A DNA stretch of 64,000 nt from Biomphalaria glabrata (GCF_947242115.1 NC_074720.1:27452645-27516644), one strand, 5' to 3'; shown: positions 9,203 through 22,644, numbered from the stretch's first letter. Notes: generated by a model from the letters alone, not told the origin. A program made the numbers and translations.

Positions 9203-12200
9203 CTGTCCATTAGAAATATTGGAATGTTACATCCTAAATCGTCTGTAGATGTCAGTGGTTCGATGGCTTCTCTGGTTTCTTTTTGATCGTGACTTTCTAT
9301 AAGTTCAATCAATCTCCTGCTCCCGTTGTCATAGGCGTAGTCCTGAACTGTCATATGGTAGGCGTTTCTTAGCTTCGTGCTTGCTCCAGACTCTAACAAT
9401 GTTTTAACAATTTTGTAATATCCGTTTTTTGCTGCCATCATGATTGCTGTCCAGCCTTCAATATTTACTTCATTTAATCTAGCCTTAGACTTCAGAAGAC
9501 TGTTTACAATGCTTGGGTGCCCATTGTAGGCAGCGAACATCAAAGCGGTGACGCCATCTTCGTTTTTTTCATTCACTAGCGCCCCGTAGTCCAGCAGCAC
9601 TTTCACTGTCTTGATGTGTCCATACTGCGAAGCTATCATGAGTGGTGTCCAGCCTCGCTTGTCTGACAAGTTCATAGCAGCTCCTGACTGCAATAGCAAC
9701 TGGACCGTTGATGCTTGTGGTTTTTGGCATGCAAACATCAGCGCTGTCCAGCCGTCTCTGCTAGTCTGGTTAATGTTTGCTCCAGACTGCACAAGAAGAC
9801 TCACTAACTGATTATCACCATTATAAGCAGCTATCATAAGTGGCGTACATCCATTGCTGTAAGGCGGGTTCACTGGCGCCCCCGAGACTATCAATGCCTT
9901 TACCGTCTCTAGTTGACCATTTTGGATAGCTATCAATAGAGATGTCCAGATTTCCTTTTCGGACCACTTCACATTTTCAAACCCTTGCAAGAGTAGCTTT
10001 ACTATAGTACTGTGGCCATTCTGAGACGCGATCATCAGGGGAGTTAAGCCATCCTTGTTGACCTCAGTGGTTTTCGCCCCTGATTTTAAAAGTATATCAA
10101 CAGTTTCTATGTGACTATAATAAGAAGCTATCATGAGTGGTGTCCATCCCAAGTTTTCAACACTGTTGACATTAGCCTTATGCTTGACCAGCAATCGTAC
10201 TATAGAGGCATGTCCATTTCGAGTAGCCATCATCAGTGCGGTCCATCCGTTGCTTATCATGGAATCATTAATTAATGCTCCGTTTAAAACCAGTACCTCT
10301 ACTATCTCCTTGTGACCATTCAAACAGGCCAGCATCAGAGCTGTTTTGTGATCTGTACCGGAGAAATTAACATTTGAACCTTTCTCTAGTAGAAGATTGA
10401 CTGTCTCCTTATGCCCATTTTGAGCGGCCAACATTAATGCTGTGAGACCTTCATTATTGCAGATCTCTAAGTTGACTTCAAACTCTAATAAGAAACGCAC
10501 AGTTTCGCTTCGTCCATTTTCAGCTGCTATCATCAGTGCCGTGAAGCCGGATTTGTTTGAGGCCTTCATGTCGCCATGGGCTTTTAAAAGCAACTTCACG
10601 ATTTCTGTATGTCCGTTTTTAGAGGCAATGCACATTGCCGTCCAGCCGTGTTCATTCTTTAGATCCACACTAGCGCCTTGGTGTAACAACATTTGGACAG
10701 TGCCAGTATGTCCATTCTTAGAAGCGAACATAAGTGCTGTCCAGCCGTAGATGTTGCGCTCATTAATGAACGCGCCAAACTGTGCAAGCAGGCGTACAGT
10801 TTCATGCAGTCCGTTGTACGAAGCCACCATTAATGGCGTCAATCCTTTTTTGTTGCACTTATTAACAAGTGACTTGTCGGAGTTTAGCAGATACACTATT
10901 AGTTTTGTATGACCTTTGAGTGAACCCAACAGGAGCGCTGAGAAGCAATCTTTTTTTGATACATTCAGGCTAGGGCCATTTCGGGAAAATAGTTTTAGCG
11001 TCCTTGTTGATCTTGGGTTCAATCCCTGTGTATTACTGTCCACCTTTGAATGTTCAGATCGTGCTTTAGATTGAAGAATTACCTCCCATGGGATGAAGTC
11101 TACATTTTTGAAAGCTTGAAGTGAAGCAGTATTTTCAGGTTGAGACTTACCATACAAAACTCTGATATATTGACCAAACAGTTCAACTATCTTCTCATCC
11201 CCATTGCCTGATGCTATACCAAGAGCTGTCACGCCTTGTTTATTTGAGAGTTTCACGTCAGCGCCGTTTTGCAGGAGAAGTTTGACAGTTTCGTAAAGTC
11301 CATTTTTGGCCGCGATCATTAATGCAGTCCAGCCATCTTGATTTGAAGCGTTTACTCTGACTCCACTCTTTACCAGCATGTTGACTATATCGTAATGTCG
11401 TTTCTTAAAGTGTGTCTGTGTCTCGTTCAGAGTCATTTTGTTCAGGGCACTCATTAATGTTTTCCTATAAGAATCCGGTAAGGTCTCATTGCAAGTATTT
11501 TCAATGGCGATCATCAGTGCTGTCCAACCATTGGTGCTACACGCATTAATGTCCGCTCCATACATGGTGAGTAATTGAGCCGTCTCTAAATGGCCAGAAT
11601 AAGCGGCCATCATTAGGGGCGTCCAGCCCTGTATATTAAGTACATTGACATTGGCTAAATTTTCTAAAAGTAGCTCAACTGTACTCTCATGTCCATTCAA
11701 GGCAGCAATGTGTAACGAAGTCCAACCTTTTGGGGTAGCCACATTGATCTGAGCTCCGTAGCTCAATAACCTCTTGACACTTTCATTACAGCCCATTTTA
11801 CAAAGGATCATCAAGACGGTGTCTCCAGACTGAGAGACCTCATGACAGTTCGCTCCGTTCTCGACCAACAGCTTAACTATGTTCTCGTGGCCATGCTGAG
11901 CTGCAATCATTAAAGCTGTTGATCCCCAGGAAGACTTCTTCTCAATGTCGGCTCCGAGTTCAAGAAGAGTTTGAGCTATGAGAGCGTGCCCAACTTGTGA
12001 AGCTATCATTAAAGCGTTCAGTCCACACCGGGACACATCATCAACACTGCCTACACGTTTAGTAACAACTTTCACGACATTAATTAACTTGTTTTCATCC
12101 ATCTTTCTTTTCAAAGCCAGTTCGTGGTAGACCTCACTCAGACTCACATTGGCAGCATTCTTGAAGATCTCGTCTACGATGTCAACTAAACTGTGTTCGA

Positions 12201-13131
12201 GAGCATTATACAGTACTGTGTCCCCATTGATATCAGAAATGTTTATATCTGCTCTATACTGAAGCAGTATTGATATTGTAGATAAATGGGAAGCTATCAT
12301 TAGTGGAGTTTTTCCTTCACTATCTTGATGGTTGACGTCAGATCCAGATTGAAGCAGCAACTCAACCACTCTTGTCTTGTTTGTCTGTGCAGCGTTAAAT
12401 AAAGCCGTTCGCCCTTTGAGGTCAGTCAGTTTAACATCTGCACTGCTACGAAGAAGTAGGTCCACTGTAGCAGCATGGCCGCTATGTGATGCTATCATTA
12501 ATGCCGAGATGCCAGATTCGTTGCGCTGGTCAACGTCTGCCCCCCGTTGAAGCAAACACTGTATGACATCATTGTGACCATACTGAGCAGATGTCATCAG
12601 CGCTGTACATCCTTGATGACAGCTGTCATTGACATTTGCACCGTGCTGGATCAATAAATCAGCTGTTTGCATGTGTCCGTTTTGCGAGGTTAAAAATAGC
12701 GGGGTTATGTCATAGGCGGCCTTGGCATTTACAATGGCACCAGAATCTATTAATAGCTTGACTGCGTGACAATGTCCATTTTGTGAAGCGCCAAACAGAG
12801 CGGACCACCCATCATTTCTCCTGAAGTTGACGTCCGCTCCGTTATTAATCAACAGTGCCACTATATCCGTATGTCCATTCTGTGCAGCACTCATTAACGC
12901 CGTCCACCCATCAAACGTCTGACAGTTAACATCTGCACCTTGGTAGATCAAATACGACACTATTGATCTATGTCCGTGATGGCTGGCCAGCATGATAGCC
13001 GTTATCCCTGATACATCCTTAGCATTGATTTCACAGCCTTGATCCACCAGCTTCTGGACAGCTTCTAAGCCGCCAGCACGTGCAGCGAACAGCAAGGCTG
13101 TCCACTCATAGCAGATGTTAGGATAGGCCAT
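9203..13131 (-). CDS. Giant ankyrin-repeat protein, main exon (partial gene)
   Basis: About 1,310 residues in one uninterrupted exon, made of about 34 ankyrin repeats of 33 residues. The repeat theme is 'WTALMIAAQNGH..IVKLLL..GADVN....G'. Two degenerate stretches lie near residues 270-370 and 655-735, and one repeat near residues 510-560 carries a long insert. There is no catalytic domain, signal peptide or membrane segment, so an intracellular scaffold role is likely; the partner is unknown. The start chosen is the ATG at 13131 in context 'gacATGg': the frame is open further back only to a TGA at 13237-13239, and no earlier in-frame ATG exists. The apparent stop at 9199-9201 overlaps a perfect donor, CAG/GTAAGA, so the exon probably ends at 9203 and the protein continues in an exon I could not find. 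Confidence 0.88.
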
Positions 13132-13251
13132 GTCCGAGTCTCGTGAGCTTTGATTGTGTATAGACGCCAGGCTATTTGTATCTCCTGTCCATTGGCTGGA
13201 ATCCTTCAAACTATCCTTCCTTATATTTGCACTAGATCAAACTAGCTGCCT
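13132..13251 (-). promoter_or_regulatory. 5' leader and probable splice acceptor of the ankyrin gene
   Basis: On the minus strand 'tgtttctttcatttag/gcagc' is a good acceptor at 13250-13251, giving an exon of about 4.05 kb (9203-13249). The leader has a short out-of-frame ATG reading MDRRYK and then stop. The in-frame TGA at 13237-13239 means translation must begin inside this exon. Confidence 0.55.
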
Positions 13252-15120
13252 AAATGAAAGAAACACAGTACAACGTGGGACATAACTCTGTGTTGTCTGT
13301 GACGCACTCCTAGCGAAGGTTGAAAGTTATTTCTTGTTTTAATGTGTCACTAATGAAACTAAAACCAAGTGCAGCTGCATTTCTTCAGGAATATCTGTTT
13401 GGAATAGAAAGACGAAAACAAATCAGCATTTAAGATATTTATTTGTACACCACCTCTATTCAAGTCACTCCTTCCTGTAGAGTGGACGCTGATCTCCAAT
13501 TCTGCTTGTGTATGGGTCTTTTTAATGTAACGTAACAAGCAAATATTTATGTTGGGGAGAGTTCAAATGGGGCGAGGGGGAGGGTTCTTGATGTAAGTGT
13601 TCGATGCACAGGATGTAATAATAATAAAACAAAGATTCCTGCTGAAAAGCTTCAGAGAGACTTTGAAATATTTCGATAGAGCTAAACAATCGAGGAATAC
13701 TCAGAGATTGTATATAGCGGGGGGAGGGGGGCGGAAATAAGTGATACAGGTAACTGAATTCACGGGTAAAAATGTTATGGTTGGGAAGGGCCTTGACAAC
13801 TAGATGTAACAGATTATAAAATTCAAGTTTGTGTGCGGGCGGGGGGCGGCACAAAAAAGGGTGGGGTAGAGAAAAGACATCGAGAGATCGATTTGGCAGG
13901 TCAGAAGTGTTTGGGAGTTAGCGGGCCGTTACATCACGTCCTAGAATATACTGGGCCCACATAGTGTATAGCTAAAAGACGAAAAGTTGTATTGAAAGTG
14001 TCAACTAAAACTAAGGAACATGGTGGTGGTGGTGCTGGTGCTGGTGGTGGTGCTGGTGCTGGTGGTGGTACAGCCAAAGCGTTATGTGAACATTAAACAT
14101 TTGCAGGATGTCAAAAGTAATAAGAAAAAAAAAAAACAGGCCAAAAAAATCCTAGGGCCTATCATATATTTTGCACTAACTGAAAAGCAGAGTCAGATAG
14201 TGTAAATAGTACTATTTGTTAAGGCGGAGAGTTTGGATTGGGGTGGGGGTGGTGGGTGAAGAGAAAAGAGACACTCGAACTTACGACCGATCCGAGTTAT
14301 AAGAAAAAAAAAAGGGGGGGGGGTGCATGGCAAAATAAACAATATAGGCCTATAGCCTGGGATCAAATCGACGGACGTAGCCGGTGGGTAATTCTAGTAT
14401 GCTATAGAGATCTATACGTTTAGAATTTTTGTTTTTAATTTGTTATTTTCACTGATTATCGTAGTGCGTAGAAAGAGAAGAAGATTTACCTATTGAGAGA
14501 ATAAAAAAAAAACACGTCAAGATATAAACAATACTGGACTGGATTAGAGGGGGGGGGGGTCAAATATTTAAATAAAAGAGAGAACGGGGAACGCTCATTT
14601 ATTTTTAAACTAAACCCGTGGGTGAATCACGAGATTTCGACCAATCCATCTCTAGGAATTCCCACCATTGTCTGAACACAACAAACTGTACAAAACCAAT
14701 GTTTTTTGTTCTGCACTAGATCCCACTCTAGATTTAAGTTGGAGATATTACATCCTACTTCTTATGTGTGGCCTAGCCTACTTTGTATGTGACATGCTAA
14801 ATATAGCAGACGACACACACATCTCCGCTTATCTAACAACACATCTGACCTACCCACTTTTTACTGCACGTTCGACAAGATTTCGGTCTATTTTTTCTAC
14901 TGCTGGTTTCCTTAATGTTTTTTGTTTATAATTTAAGCTGGGTTTTCCACTTTTTATATGGCCTTCCCCAAGTAATAATAGTAAAAGGCCTAGCATTAAG
15001 AATAGCAATATCTTAAATGTTCGGAATTTTCTGTAGATATAAAATCTATAAACATATTAAGACATTTGAGTTGACCAATTGAGTTTTTATCTTTCTATTG
15101 ATTCGCATTATTTTGACATA
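13252..15120. other. Intergenic or intronic AT-rich stretch with simple repeats
   Basis: It has a tggtggtgctggtgc block at 14020-14069, several runs of G or A, and no open frame with normal protein composition. The frame at 13522-13854 is low-complexity. No exon could be supported. Confidence 0.4.
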
Positions 15121-15124
15121 ATGC

Positions 15125-16255
15125 TTCTTTCAACCCACTCTGTCTGTCTGTCTGTCTGGTAAAAAGTGTGTTGGCCTACACGTTATTTCTCCGACACCGA
15201 ATCTCGGATCATGCTGGAATTTTGCACAATTATTCATTGTACTCGACAACACAAGAATCAATAAAAAAAATTAACCCATTAGTTAATTAACTGTTGGTAA
15301 TTAATTATTTTGTTTGGTATCTCAAACGAAGGGAAAGAAATTGTAATTGACTGAAGTGGTAATATAAGCTGAATTAGTCCCCTTTATAGGTCGCCGCTTT
15401 AAAGTTAGGTAGTAAACAAATAATACAAAACTATACAACCTTCTCTTGTCATAAGCATCTCACTAGAAGTATGTCAGCTAGAGAAGTAAGCCATAAGTTC
15501 TAATTCAGCCCCCTCCTTTTTTTGTGTACATGCTTTTAGAAACCGATTACGGTAAAATTCACCGAGATATCCACTCCCAACCCCCACCCCCCAATTTATC
15601 CAACTGGTCCAGATTTGTGATATGATGAAAGAGAATTGAGAAAGCTAAAAGCATGACATAACGCTAACCAAAAAAACAATTGTAGCAAGCAAAAAAAAAA
15701 ATTATTTCAAGATGGCAAGCTCCCTTTCTGTTAAATAAAGTAAAATTAATTTAATACTAATTGATTAATTTGTTAGTTAATTCCTGTATCGTCATCGACT
15801 ATGAATTAATGGTGCCAAATTTCAACTTGAGAAAATGTGTCAAACGTAATCATGGGAGTTACATCTACATTACACAGCTCTCAGTATGGAGCTTTTATTC
15901 CCTTTATTTTGATTATCAAACTCAATAATTAATCACCAATAATTAATTAGCCTCACAAGCTGGTTGATTTTTTTATTCATTTATTTCATGTCATTTACAA
16001 TGTTCTAAGTAGTTCTAAATTTCAACTGGATCCGAGAATGGGAATAGGGAGAAGAAAAACGTGTTTAAACTTATTATCAGACAGACAGACAAACAGACAT
16101 AGGGAGTTGATATAAGCTTTGTAAAATATTTCTAATCGCACAGATTTATTGTTGTTGGTCTATATCGATTACAAATTTAATTTGCATGAATGATCCAAAC
16201 TAATTGATACAATTACATTTCGTAAAAGCTTTGTTTTTAAATGTTTGTTTTTGGT
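15125..16255. repeat. Composite dispersed repeat, single-copy relative of the 33.2-35.4 kb locus
   Basis: The order here is a CTGTCTG-rich block with 'acacgttatttctcc', a middle with 'aactggtccag', then 'aatcgcacagatttatt' and 'attgatacaattacatt'. The same order occurs from 33245 onward. About 435 bp near 15690-16125 are extra here and include a second CTGTC block in reverse orientation. The two CTGTC blocks and their A/T-rich flanks form a loose inverted repeat about 1 kb across. The last 85 bp match the 69-bp satellite monomer at 33.8-35.3 kb, present here once. Confidence 0.6.
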
Positions 16256-16408
16256 TCAATGATTGTATGGCCACATTTAAACGTCTTTTCTTTTACCATC
16301 AACAGACCCTATAGAGTACGGAACATTCAACGCTAAAGCTTCCATGAATAAGTCAACTTGACAGTAAACATGATAGCATACAACAGTTTTCAGCCGAGAG
16401 AGAGAGAG

Positions 16409-16598
<190 letters not shown>

Positions 16599-17976
16599 GC
16601 TTATAAATACACTCAGAAAGAGAAAAAGTTTACATTAAACACATATTTATTGATGTATTGACTTATTGACTGTAATTCAATGGTTTGTCTACACGCAGGT
16701 GGATCCAAAACGTTTGATGGCCCCTGTGAGGGGGGGGGGGAGGATTCATTGTAAAAAACCCTAACCCCATAAATCATAACCTTGTAAAGTAGGCCTATAT
16801 GCACACACACATATCGTTGTCCAAAATAAGTTTTCAAATATAAACACACAAAGTAAAGTAGTTGGTCTAAATAACACAAATGAATCTATTTGTTTAATTA
16901 CATACCATCAAAAAACTTCTGAAACACTGATTCAGAGTGTAGTCTAGATCTAGATGTCAATGTTGAAACGCTGAATCGTTGATGCAATGCAATTATTTAC
17001 AAGCAAGTATCAAGACTGTAACTTCAACAGAATGTGTACAAAATTTTAGTCTAAATTTAGACAATTTTATTTTCCCCGAAATTTACCAAGAGGGAAACCA
17101 TAAGTCTTTTTTAGTAACTCTACAGTCGCCATTTTCCCCCGAGATTCTGATGATGTACAGATAATTAAAGAATCGAAAGTAAGTTGGCAAGACTAAATTA
17201 GTTTGACAATGTTTTAGATTTAGATAATTCACACAATTCAGATCTTTTTTTTTTTTTTTACTTAAAAATAATTTTACTTAATAATGGACATCCCAAGAGA
17301 CTGGACATGAAATTCAGGAGTTTTTTAGAATTTAAAAATAGATTTATATCATTGCCAAATCTGTAGAACGAATTCGTCAAGAGGCACGTCTATAAAACCA
17401 AGGTTTCCTCCTAGTCAAAGTCGAGTGTAAGCTTGAAAAATGTTTCATGAATAAACCTGGACAACTGATGGCAATTTAAAACCTCAAGAAGCAAAAATGA
17501 TAAGATAAGAAAATAATCTGTGGAATGAGTAATGCATTAAAAGGGACATCTTCAACTTATAAGTTATTAGATAAGCTCATTGGATCTCGTCACAAGTCTA
17601 AGGGGATGACGTATCGAAGCATTAAACTAAACTTACTTCATTTTTTTTTTAAATTCTGTATAAATATAAGGGAAATTTTTCTCTTAAATAGAAATGTGTC
17701 TACCACTAATTTCAAACACTGCTATTTCTCCCACTTCCCATGCTAGGATCAAGTTAAAACTCTGAACACAATTCATGAACTAGTTTTGTTGGAAATAGAA
17801 AAAGGAAAACAATTTCCACAGCATAAAGAGATATGGTTTTAAATGTGGAGTTATTCCAAGTAGATAAGGATTTTTTTAAAGTGTTTTTTTTTATTTATTT
17901 TGCTTGTTACATTTATCTATGAATCCCATATACTATACTATCTCGCTTGTATAATACGTTCCAGAGGGGATAACTC
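16599..17976. other. AT-rich stretch, no gene seen
   Basis: Several A and T runs and short open frames, none with protein-like composition or convincing splice sites. The minus-strand frame at 16613-16879 and the plus-strand frame at 17525-17746 are judged to be chance. Confidence 0.4.
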
Positions 17977-19751
17977 TTTTTAGCGGCCCCCGTAAGGGGA
18001 AAAAGCCGCTATTAGGTTTGTGCAAAATGTCCGTCTATCCGTCTGTCCGTCTGTCCGTCTGTCCGTCTGTCACACTCAGATCTCGAAAACTAGAAGAGAT
18101 ATGAAAAATATTATTTCATCATTAAATCCGGCTTGAAAAGTTTAGGTGCAACGGCTACTTTTGGTTTTCTAAAAGCAAACCGTTTAATTTATAAAATTAA
18201 TTATGCAAGCGATTTTTTCATAAAAATACACCAATTCTAAAACAATTACGTAAATGTAAGGGAGGCAATGTTACAATATGCTAACAAAGATGGACAATTT
18301 TTGTGTATTTTCAGTATCACTAAGTCAAATATATTTTTAAAATGTACAGGAAATGTTTACAACAAATACAAATAATAGTTAAAGACGTTTTTTCTGGTCA
18401 ACTAGCTGCTAAAATTAAAAGAAAACATTTCTGTTTGTTTATAAAGGCTAATAATGCACTTTGTATGTAAATATCACGCACATTTTTTTTAATGGACTTT
18501 TTATGCAGCGATTTTCGTGCAGTAGCGTAACGTCGCAACATGATCAGGTGCTAAACCAATTCCTTAAACTTTTTTTAAAAATCAGATTTTATTTATTTTT
18601 TGTTTAGCGCCCCCATCCGAATAAAAGAAGCTTATTTTTGTGCGTTTTGTCTGTTGGTCGGTCTGTCCGTCACGATTAGATTTAAAAAACTAGAACTCTA
18701 AAAGCTATTGAAAATCTGATTTACCCTTTAATGTTCCTCCCATAACATCTCAATAGTTTTAAGTATCTAAAATTGATTGTTCCGGATTTTTTTGTGCAAA
18801 ACTAATCAACGCCATCAAATGTTTGTTTGCTCTTCTAACTTATATTACATTCAATTTCCATGCTTAAACGTTGCAAAAACACATTATCAATAATATGTTG
18901 TTCCGTTTTTTATGTAAATAGCATATTAATGCTAAATCAAAATCTCTATACTGACTTATATTTCATTAAGTGTAAAAATGTTCCGGATATTGTTTTATAA
19001 AACATGAATTATGCCTAATGATTGTTTGAAATCGCATAAGGCTTTTAAAAAAAGTAATTTACTAGAATTGATTACTGAAAATTACTTTTTAGACATTTAA
19101 TTTTCTTGTAAAACATAACATAGAAGTTTTGTAATCGATAAAGAAAGTTCCGGATTTTGTTTCTTACAAATCGTCGCCAGAAATTTCCGAATTTATTTAA
19201 AAATCTACTAACGCCAAATAATTGTTTGAACTCCCTCTTCTAATTAATAAACAAATAATCTTCTCATTTACGAAATAATGTTTTTACGGATTTTTATGAA
19301 AAATATTTTAACTCACTACTCTCTTACAGTACATTTAACTTTCTACCTAAAACATTAAAAAATCTAATTATCGTTAATATTATGTTCCGATTTTTAAGGA
19401 AAACAGAATCCAAACACCAAAGTAAGGTATGAAAATCTCTCCACGTGGCTGCAGTACATCTAATTTTTATACGAGACCATCCAAAAAATTTAATTAACGG
19501 TATTACATTTATCTGAAATTCTCTTTTTCTTTTACTATTTATACAAACATCCGGAACAATCTATTATATAAACTTTTCAATTGTGTTCATACCTAAAAAT
19601 TATTGCGATGTTTTGAAACGTAAAATAAAGGTTAATCAATTTTTAATAACTTTTAGTTGTTTTTTTTATATTAAGATAACGGACAGACCGACTGACAGAC
19701 AAAACGCAAAAACAATGTGGCTTTGATCCTTTTTAAATAATATCTATTAGA

Positions 19752-20520
19752 ACTCAGTGCACCAATGTCTATGAACCCTCGTTAAATATCTCGTGTAAAT
19801 AAAGACATTTTTTTTTATGGTACCGGTACTAGCCTATTGTGAGAAAATGGAATTTTTTTTCTTTGACGTCATATGAATGGACTCTTTAAATGTAATGTTA
19901 AAAGAACGCACTCGGTGCACCAATGTCTATTAACCCTCGAAAAAATTGCTTGTATTAATGAAAACATATTTTAGTCTAACTAAGCCGTGTGACGTAGTGT
20001 TTTTTTTTCCTTTGACGTCACATGGAATGAATTCTTTAAATGAAATGCTAAAAGAACGCACTCGGTGCACCAATGTCTATGAACACTCGAGAAATGGCTC
20101 GTGTTGATAAAGGTGATTTTTAGTCTAGCTAGGCCTTGTGACGTAGTGTTTTTTTTTCCTTTGACGTCATATGGAATGAATTCTTTAAATGAAATGCTAA
20201 AAGAACGCACTCGGTGCACCAATGTCTATGAACACTCGATAAAAGGCTCGTAATGATGAAGGCGATTTTTATTCTAGCTAGGCCGTGTGACGTAGTGTTT
20301 TTTTTTCCTTTGACGTCATATGGAATGAATTCTTTAAATGAAATGCTTAAAGAACGCACTCGGTGCACCAAAGTCTATGAACACTCGATAAATGGCTCTT
20401 ATAGATGAAGGCGATTTTTAGTCTACCTAGGCCGTGTGACGTAGTGTTTTTTTTTTTCCTCTGACGTTATATGGAATTAATTCTTCAAATGAAATGAAAA
20501 AAGAACTCGGTATAGTAATG
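19752..20520. repeat. 149-bp tandem units inside element copy 1
   Basis: Each unit carries 'agaacgcactcggtgcacca' and a 'tttgacgtcatatggaat' block. Four good units (near 19910, 20055, 20204 and 20353) lie between degenerate ones. Copy 2 of the element has only two, which explains the 305-bp length difference. The 80-residue minus-strand frames here are repeat artefacts. Confidence 0.9.
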
Positions 20521-20889
20521 TTTATTAAGCCTCGTTATGTGACTCGCGTTTAAAAAAGGAATGATATCTTGATTTAGATCTAATCTAGATTTTTTAAACT
20601 AGATCTAGATTTTTATTACAGTATATCTAGATCTGGATTTATATTCTAATTAAAATTATTTTAGAGTCTAGATCTAGAATTTCTAGATCTAGTTTAGACT
20701 AAAATAGACTAGATTAAGATGTAGAATTTCAATTTCTAAACTTAAAGTGTAAAAAAAAGTGTAGATTTTCATTTCCAAACGTTTTGATCAATATTGTAAT
20801 GTTTTAATATACTAAAACTAATCTACTATTTTTTTATTAAATTTAAATTTACGGCAAATGAATCTTTGAAACATTATTACTTTTGACCA

Positions 20890-21182
20890 TCGGATGGCTG
20901 CCTGGTCGTGCGGTTTGCGCGCTGGACTGTCGTTCAGATTTATGGATGGCCCAGGGTTCAAACCCTGCCCGCTCCCATCCCCCGTCGTCCTGCGGGAGGT
21001 TTGGACTAGGAAGTAATTATCTTCAACTCTGAAGGAACATCCGAAACGTGTAAAACATTTTACATCAAAATTAAATCACCTCTTGAATATTATTTGCGAA
21101 TATGCAGATCCGACAGGGATCCGACTTCGACGGGGGCCGCCTCTGAGTTTGTGTAACACAAACTCTCTTTGTAATCTTGTTT
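20890..21182 (+). mobile_element. tRNA-derived SINE with 'cgtcctgcggg' core, inside element copy 1
   Basis: The tRNA-like head has an A-box region 'tggtcgtgcggtttgcgc' and a B box 'gggttcaaaccc'. Next come the conserved core 'ccgtcgtcctgcgggaggtt', a body, and the tail 'ctctttgtaatcttg'. The same SINE is at 39270-39561 within copy 2, and a lone fragment is at 51380-51476. Its 3' end coincides with the end of the larger element, so it may be part of that element rather than a later insertion. Confidence 0.75.
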
Positions 21183-21264
21183 AATTATGTAGTTACCAAA
21201 CCTGTTCGACTTATCCTTCCTAAATGTGAGAAAAACTTCTTATGTCCAACAAAAACAAAACAAA

Positions 21265-22133
21265 ACTCTACAATGTTCTAGATTCTAGATAGACTAGACG
21301 AAAGCAAAAAAAAAAAAAACTTCTACAATGTTCTAGATTCTAGATAGACTTGACGAAAGTAAAAAAAAAAAAAAACTTCTACAATGTTCTAGATTCTAGA
21401 TAGACTAGACGAAAGTAAAAAAAAAAAAAACTTCTACAATGTTCTAGATTCTAGATAGACTTGACGAAAGTAAAAAAAAAAAAAAACTTCTACAATGTTC
21501 TAGATTCTAGATAGACTAGACGAAAGTAAAAAAAAAAAAAACTTCTACAATGTTCTAGATTCTAGATAGACTTGACGAAAGTAAAAAAAAAAAAAACTTC
21601 TACAATGTTCTAGATTCTAGATAGACTTGACGAAAGTAAAAAAAAAAAAAAACTTCTACAATGTTCTAGATTCTAGATAGACTAGACGAAAGTAAAAAAA
21701 AAAAAAAACTTCTACAATGTTCTAGATTCTAGATAGACTTGACGAAAGTAAAAAAAAAAAAAAACTTCTACAATGTTCTAGATTCTAGATAGACTAGACG
21801 AAAGTAAAAAAAAAAAAAACTTCTACAATGTTCTAGATTCTAGATAGACTTGACGAAAGTAAAAAAAAAAAAAAACTTCTACAATGTTCTAGATTCTAGA
21901 TAGACTAGACGAAAGTAAAAAAAAAAAACTTCTACAATGTTCTAGATTCTAGATAGACTTGACGAAAGTAAAAAAAACAAAACTTCTACAATGTTCTAGA
22001 TTCTAGATAGACTTGACGAAAGTAAAAAAAAAAACTTCTACAATGTTCTAGATTCTAGATAGACTTGACGAAAGCAAAAAAAAAAAAACACTTCTACAAT
22101 GTTCTAGATTCTAGATAGACTTGACGAAAGTAA
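21265..22133. repeat. 56-bp satellite, 16 copies, partly dimeric
   Basis: The unit has 'cttctacaatgttctagatt', 'ctagatagact', 'gacgaaagt' and an A run of 9-15. One base after 'gact' alternates between a and t in the first 12 copies with one exception, then is fixed at t. This suggests amplification of a 112-bp dimer followed by single-unit growth. Confidence 0.95.
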
Positions 22134-22150
22134 AAGAAAAGATTGTACGT

Positions 22151-22334
22151 AAGAGGTATGTAAAGTTGAACCTAAGAGGTATGTAAAGTTGAACCTAAGA
22201 GGTATGTAAAGTTGAACCTAAGAGGTATGTAAAGTTGAACCTAAGAGGTATGTAAAGTTGAACCTAAGAGGTATGTAAAGTTGAACCTAAGAGGTATGTA
22301 AAGTTGAACCTAAGAGGTATGTTAAGTTGAACCT
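22151..22334. repeat. 23-bp minisatellite, 8 copies
   Basis: The unit starts 'aagaggtatgtaaagttgaa'. Seven copies are identical and the eighth has one change. It lies directly after the 56-bp array with little unique sequence between. Confidence 0.95.
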
Positions 22335-22408
22335 GGACAAACATATTTGCGCCCCTTAGGACTCTGGGAAACGTCCTAGACTTCAGTTTTAGGAAGATCT
22401 TGTGGAAA

Positions 22409-22644
22409 GTGGTCGGGAGGCTAAGTGCGCTTGGCTTGGCTTGGCTACCTAGAAGGGGGCTCGAGGTTCGACACCCGACTCGGGCAGAGTTGTGTTGACT
22501 GAGCGCCTAAAGGCAGCACGGAAAACCAACTCCTAGATACCCCCTCCCCCCACTGGTCCACAAATGAGATTGGACCAAAGCGCTCTGAGCATGCTATAAG
22601 CATGAAAGTAGCGCTATATAAAAGCTTTAATAATAAAAAAAAAA
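22409..22644 (+). mobile_element. tRNA-derived SINE, 'gcgctatataaaagc' family
   Basis: The head 'gtggtcgggaggctaagtgc' has an expanded 'ggcttggctt' stretch in the anticodon-arm region, and the B box is 'gaggttcgacacc'. The body has 'gactgagcgcctaaaggcag', 'actggtccacaaatgaga', 'agcgctctgagcatgctata' and 'agcgctatataaaagc', and it ends in an A-rich tail. This is the best-preserved copy of the family here. Confidence 0.85.

Larger units (their letters stand above)
17977..21182. mobile_element. 3.2 kb non-coding hairpin-ended element, copy 1
   Basis: It starts with a T run and 'agcggcccccgtaagggg' followed by 'aaaaagccgct', which folds into a hairpin. It ends with 'gacgggggccgcc', then the hairpin 'gagtttgtg-taa-cacaaactc' and 'tctttgtaatcttgttt'. 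The inner parts of the two ends are inverted complements (agcggcccccgt / acgggggccgc). No long frame is present. Copy 2 at 36661-39561 is nearly identical apart from tandem-unit number. The last 300 bp contain a tRNA-SINE. No target-site duplication was found. Possible classes are a non-autonomous DNA element or a retroposon read from the other strand, where the T run would be an A tail. Confidence 0.8.

Noticed and set aside
13522-13854. 110-residue minus-strand frame upstream of the ankyrin exon
   Set aside because: Low complexity (runs of Y, P, H), no splice sites, no ankyrin or other motif.
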